DNA of 64,000 nucleotides from Paenibacillus cellulositrophicus (GTDB taxonomy: Bacteria > Bacillota > Bacilli > Paenibacillales > Paenibacillaceae). Location of the stretch: contig NZ_CP045295.1 in assembly GCF_009363095.1 (NCBI RefSeq), positions 4,080,001-4,144,000 on the forward strand, given 5' to 3'. How positions within the stretch are numbered: the first letter of the stretch is position 1; the number at the start of each line of letters is the position of its first letter. Under the pieces are notes generated by a model that saw only the letters and a list, made by a program, of their open reading frames with translations, had not been told where the DNA came from and made no database searches. The position numbers and the translations under genes were made by a program. This document shows, piece after piece, positions 60,598 to 64,000 of the stretch.

Positions 60598-62817
60598 ATG
60601 GGGGATTCCGGATACGGGCGCTGGGTCGCCGGAAAAAGAAGCAAATGGATTACGCTGGCCGTTTGGGTCATCATCGTGGGCGTGCTGAGTGCCATCTGGC
60701 CGATGGTCAACAGCGAGGTCCAGAATAATGCGGCCAATCTGGACGACGCCAAGCCTTCGGTTCAGGCTGAACGCGTCGCGGAGGAGCAGTTCAGCACTGA
60801 TGCAGGGGTTCCCGCCCTGTTGGTCTGGCATCGTGAAGGCGGGCTGAAGGACGACGATTTACAGCATGTGCAGAAGATGTACGCCGAGTGGAGCACGAAT
60901 CCGGTTCCTTACCAGGATTCTGTTCCGCCGTTTAACCAAATGCCGGCGGCCGCGATGAAAGCGATGCTGTCCGAGGATCAGAGCACGCTGGTCACCCCCG
61001 TGCTGTTCCGCAAAGACGCAGACAGCGACCAGTTGAAAGAAGGGGTGGAGCAGCTCCAATCCGGGATCACGGAAGAAACCGGGCAGGATCCCTTCGCCGC
61101 AAGCCATAACTCCGGTTCGGACCTCAGCGTCCGCGTCACCGGTCCGGTCGGCATTTCGATCGACGCGACCGGCCTCTTCAAGAACGCGGATTTCAAGCTG
61201 CTCATGTCCACCGTCATTTTGGTACTGGTCATCCTGCTGCTCATTTACCGCTCACCGATTTTGGCGCTGATTCCGCTGATCGCGGTCGGCTTTGCATATG
61301 GCGCAGTCAGCCCACTGCTCGGCCTGATGGCCCAGAAGGGCTGGATCACCGTCGATTCCCAAGCCGTTTCGATCATGACGGTGCTTCTGTTCGGGGCCGG
61401 GACGGACTACTGTCTGTTCCTGATCTCGCACTTCCGCCATTTGCTGAAGGAAGAAGAGAGCAAGACCCGGGCGCTGCTGCGGGCCGTGACGGAATCCTCA
61501 GGCGCGATCGCCATGAGCGGCTTCACGGTGGTCCTGTCGCTGCTGGCCCTGCTGCTGGCGAAGTACGGGGCATACCACCGTTTTGCGGTTCCGTTCAGCG
61601 TCTCCATTCTTGTGATGGTGATCGCGAGCTTGACGCTGGTACCTGCGCTGCTGGCGATTTTCGGGCGGACGTCGTTCTTTCCGTTCATTCCCCGCACGCC
61701 GGAGATGGAAGAGGAACGCGCCCGCAAGAAGGGCAAACCGGTACCCGCACGCAAGCCGAAGCGTCCCGGCTTTGCCAGCCGGCTCGTGGTCCGCAGACCT
61801 TGGATGATCGTCATTGTGACGGTGATCGTGCTGGGCGCGCTCGCTTCCGTATCCAGCCAGGTGAAGTTTACCTACGATATTATGTCATCTTTTCCGAAAG
61901 ATATGGCCTCGCGTGAAGGCTTCGATACGATCGGGAAGCAGTTCAGCCCCGGGGAACTGGCTCCGGTGAAAATTATGGTCGATACGGAAGGCAAACCGGA
62001 CGGCCTGGATCAGAAGCTGAAAGAGCTGCCATATGTGGATGAGGTGTCAAAAGGGCAGCCGGGCAGTCAAAACGCCAATATTATCGCCTACGACGTCACG
62101 CTCGACATGAATCCTTATTCCAGCGAAGCGATGGACCGAATTCCCCACCTGCGGAGCACGGCAGAGCAGGCGCTTCAGGCGGCGGGGGTGGGTTCCCCGG
62201 CGGATAAAGTGTGGATCAGCGGCCAGACCGCCGAACAATACGATACCCGCGAGACCGGCGACCGTGACACGATGGTCATTATTCCGGTCGTCATCGGGAT
62301 GATTACGCTGCTGCTGCTCGTGTATTTGCGGTCGATCACCGCAACGGTGTATTTGATTTTGACTGTTATTTTGTCTTATTTCTCGGCGCTCGGCCTGGGC
62401 TGGCTCATCATCCATTACGGGCTTGGCGCGGACGCGATCCAAGGAGCGATTCCGCTCTATTCATTCGTATTCCTGGTGGCGCTGGGCGAGGACTACAACA
62501 TCTTCATGATCTCGAGCATCTGGAAAAAACGGAAGCATATGCCGTTAAAGCAGGCGATCCAGGAGGGCGTGTCCGAGACGGGCTCGGTCATCACCTCCGC
62601 CGGCCTCATTCTGGCCGGGACCTTCGCGGTGCTCGCCTCGCTGCCGATCCAGGTGCTGGTCCAGTTCGGCATCATTACCGCCGCGGGTGTCCTGCTGGAC
62701 ACCTTCATCGTCCGGCCGTTTCTCGTGCCGGCCATTACGGTGATGCTGGGCCGCTATGCTTTCTGGCCGTCTTCCCATTCGGAGGCCGAGAACACCAAGG
62801 CTGGCATGCCGTCCTGA
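60598..62817 (+). CDS. MMPL/RND-superfamily transporter (YdfJ-like)
   Basis: A 739-residue membrane protein with the RND two-fold plan: one helix, a large extracellular loop, five helices, then repeated (second loop about residues 405-545). Seen: GAGTDYCLFLISHFRHLL in the first half, the counterpart LGEDYNIFMISSIWKKRK in the second, typical of MMPL/YdfJ-type proton-driven exporters of lipids or drugs. ATG at 60598 is set by GGGGAGGAG eight bases upstream; the 20-codon longer frame runs across the palindrome. Controlled by inference by the divergent TetR gene. Confidence 0.9.
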   Translation: MGDSGYGRWVAGKRSKWITLAVWVIIVGVLSAIWPMVNSEVQNNAANLDDAKPSVQAERVAEEQFSTDAGVPALLVWHREGGLKDDDLQHVQKMYAEWSTNPVPYQDSVPPFNQMPAAAMKAMLSEDQSTLVTPVLFRKDADSDQLKEGVEQLQSGITEETGQDPFAASHNSGSDLSVRVTGPVGISIDATGLFKNADFKLLMSTVILVLVILLLIYRSPILALIPLIAVGFAYGAVSPLLGLMAQKGWITVDSQAVSIMTVLLFGAGTDYCLFLISHFRHLLKEEESKTRALLRAVTESSGAIAMSGFTVVLSLLALLLAKYGAYHRFAVPFSVSILVMVIASLTLVPALLAIFGRTSFFPFIPRTPEMEEERARKKGKPVPARKPKRPGFASRLVVRRPWMIVIVTVIVLGALASVSSQVKFTYDIMSSFPKDMASREGFDTIGKQFSPGELAPVKIMVDTEGKPDGLDQKLKELPYVDEVSKGQPGSQNANIIAYDVTLDMNPYSSEAMDRIPHLRSTAEQALQAAGVGSPADKVWISGQTAEQYDTRETGDRDTMVIIPVVIGMITLLLLVYLRSITATVYLILTVILSYFSALGLGWLIIHYGLGADAIQGAIPLYSFVFLVALGEDYNIFMISSIWKKRKHMPLKQAIQEGVSETGSVITSAGLILAGTFAVLASLPIQVLVQFGIITAAGVLLDTFIVRPFLVPAITVMLGRYAFWPSSHSEAENTKAGMPS

Positions 62818-62829
62818 TCCATCAATGGA

Positions 62830-62859
62830 GGAGTCCCTGTTTTCAGGGGCTCCTTTTTT
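62830..62859 (+). terminator. Rho-independent terminator after the MMPL gene
   Basis: GGAGTCCCTG pairs with CAGGGGCTCC around a TTTT loop, then TTTTTT. Confidence 0.8.
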
Positions 62860-63018
62860 GTGCTCCCACCGAACATCCGTCGTCCGCCGCCCAACCCGAC
62901 TCATCCAGCCCGCCGCAAGATTCACCATTTGCTCAAGCCTTACACGGCTGTGGCTTCGGCGTCTGGCTTATAATAGGGAGAGACAGACCCTTTTTACGAA
63001 CAACGAGGTGAACGCGGC

Positions 63019-64000
63019 ATGAAGGTGTATGACGTTCTGCAGAAAGATGCGGAAGAATATATATTATTGTGTTATCAGGAGCTTGGCAAGACAGAGGCCG
63101 AGACCGTCCGGAGGCTCGCGGAGATCAGGGCCAGCATTGAAGAGACCGGAACGTATGAGCATACGTACGAGGAACTGGTTCACGGGGCAAAAATGGCCTG
63201 GCGCAACAGCAACCGCTGCATCGGCCGCCTGTTCTGGGACTCGATGCAGGTCATCGATGAGCGGGGCCTTGAGCGGCCCGGCGACATTGCCGAGGCGCTG
63301 CTGCGTCATATCGAACGCGGCACGGGCGGCGGCAAAATCGTGCCGACGATCACGGTATTTAGGCCGTCGGTACCCGGCATGAGCGATATCCGCATCCTGA
63401 ACCACCAGCTGATCCGCTATGCGGGGTACGAGAACGGTGGGACGATCACCGGTGATCCGGCTTCCGCCCTGTTTACGAGGCTGTGCATGAAGCTGGGCTG
63501 GACGGGAGAAGGGACGCCTTTCGACGTCCTTCCTCTTGTCATTCAAGGAGGGGAAGGCGGGCCTGAGCTGTTTCCCATTCCGCCGGAGCTGGTCATGGAA
63601 GTGCCGATCACGCATCCGGATATGCCCGCCTTCGCCGAGCTGGGCCTGCGCTGGTACGCCGTGCCAATCATTTCCGATATGGAACTCGTGATCGGCGGCA
63701 TCCGCTATACGGCGGCTCCGTTTAACGGTTGGTACATGGTGACCGAGGTCGGTGCGCGAAATTTCGCCGATGAACAGCGGTATAACATGCTGCCGCGGGT
63801 GGCGGAGCTGATGGGCTTGTCCACAGCGAGCGAAACTTCGCTCTGGCGGGACCGCGCACTCGTCGAGATGAACGTCGCCGTGCTGCATTCGTACAAGCAG
63901 GCGGGGGTCAGCATAGTGGATCATCATACGGCGGCTTCCCAGTTCCGGCTGTTTGAAGAGCGGGAAGCCAGGAGCGGCAGAGAGGTCACCGGGAACTGGA
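63019..64000 (+). CDS. nos: Bacterial nitric oxide synthase oxygenase, N-terminal part (cut by window end)
   Basis: The frame runs off the right edge after 327 codons; family length is about 360, so little is missing. It oxidises L-arginine through N-hydroxyarginine to NO and citrulline on a thiolate-haem with tetrahydrobiopterin or tetrahydrofolate. Seen: proximal haem ligand Cys67 in WRNSNRCIGRLFWDS, the substrate-site PFNGWYMVTEVGARNF, and SLWRDRALVEMNVAVLHSY further on. There is no reductase domain, as in other Bacillota NOS, which borrow flavodoxin-type reductases. ATG has GAGGTG upstream; TATAAT at 62969-62974 is a possible -10. It stands alone after a terminator. Confidence 0.95.
   Translation, partial: MKVYDVLQKDAEEYILLCYQELGKTEAETVRRLAEIRASIEETGTYEHTYEELVHGAKMAWRNSNRCIGRLFWDSMQVIDERGLERPGDIAEALLRHIERGTGGGKIVPTITVFRPSVPGMSDIRILNHQLIRYAGYENGGTITGDPASALFTRLCMKLGWTGEGTPFDVLPLVIQGGEGGPELFPIPPELVMEVPITHPDMPAFAELGLRWYAVPIISDMELVIGGIRYTAAPFNGWYMVTEVGARNFADEQRYNMLPRVAELMGLSTASETSLWRDRALVEMNVAVLHSYKQAGVSIVDHHTAASQFRLFEEREARSGREVTGNW

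Noticed and set aside
1..64000. CRISPR arrays, insertion sequences, tRNA or rRNA genes, prophage modules
   Set aside because: I saw no regularly spaced repeats, transposase-like genes with terminal repeats, cloverleaf or rRNA-like stretches, or phage structural genes.

Overview
The window looks like a core-plus-accessory stretch of a spore-forming, GC-rich Bacillota chromosome, most likely Paenibacillus or a close relative. The pointers are a YheC/YheD-type spore-coat ATP-grasp protein beside a glycosyltransferase, a reductase-less bacterial nitric oxide synthase, a cydABCD cluster with Rex/Fnr-type operators, a cidR-cidAB-type locus, many strong AGGAGG-type ribosome sites, and a lipoprotein-type siderophore receptor. 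I see no rRNA, tRNA, CRISPR array, phage or insertion sequence. The window is cut at both ends: a siderophore-binding protein at the left and the nitric oxide synthase at the right.

Layout. 1-9.2 kb: end of a petrobactin-type siderophore receptor, two small envelope genes, a winged-helix/TPR regulator with an MFS exporter, a membrane protein, the glycosyltransferase/YheC pair, an APH-fold kinase and a DUF2500 protein. 9.3-15.5 kb: an ABC ATPase/permease pair, then a Fur-controlled siderophore uptake operon (binding lipoprotein plus a fused FhuB-type permease, without its own ATPase) and a small Sm-like/membrane protein whose ribosome site lies in a strong hairpin. 15.7-22.8 kb: a zinc-ribbon-like protein and cydABCD (cytochrome bd oxidase plus its heterodimeric ABC exporter) behind two perfect palindromes 40 bp apart. 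23-30.2 kb: a TetR/MFS efflux unit with three matching operators, fumC, a secreted alkaline phosphatase with Pho-box-like repeats, an amino-acid permease and a LysE exporter overlapping tail to tail. 30.3-34.9 kb: an EmrAB-like pump with a minimal adaptor, a flavodoxin-like protein and an alpha/beta hydrolase. 35-39.4 kb: a heterodimeric ABC exporter led by a His-rich protein of unknown function, with phased GTATAC elements over the promoter. 39.4-43.8 kb: LacI regulator, GH113-like glycosidase and lipoteichoic-acid synthase. 44.2-50.1 kb: an Aer-like chemoreceptor, a nuclease-helicase fusion and a Gfo/Idh/MocA oxidoreductase. 50.1-58.4 kb: LrgAB/CidAB with CidR, a MATE pump, and a MarR-led second heterodimeric ABC exporter. 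58.6-64 kb: an AlkA-type glycosylase, a TetR/MMPL pair and the nitric oxide synthase.

The theme is envelope export and stress response: at least seven efflux systems, most beside their own regulator and several with readable operators, together with microaerobic respiration, iron and phosphate acquisition. I find nothing that clearly amounts to a wholly new system. The best candidates for undescribed biology are the His-rich protein heading the first ABC operon with its GTATAC array, the hairpin over the ribosome site of the Sm-like gene, the Aer-like receptor with a non-PAS input domain, and the PD-(D/E)xK-XPD helicase fusion.
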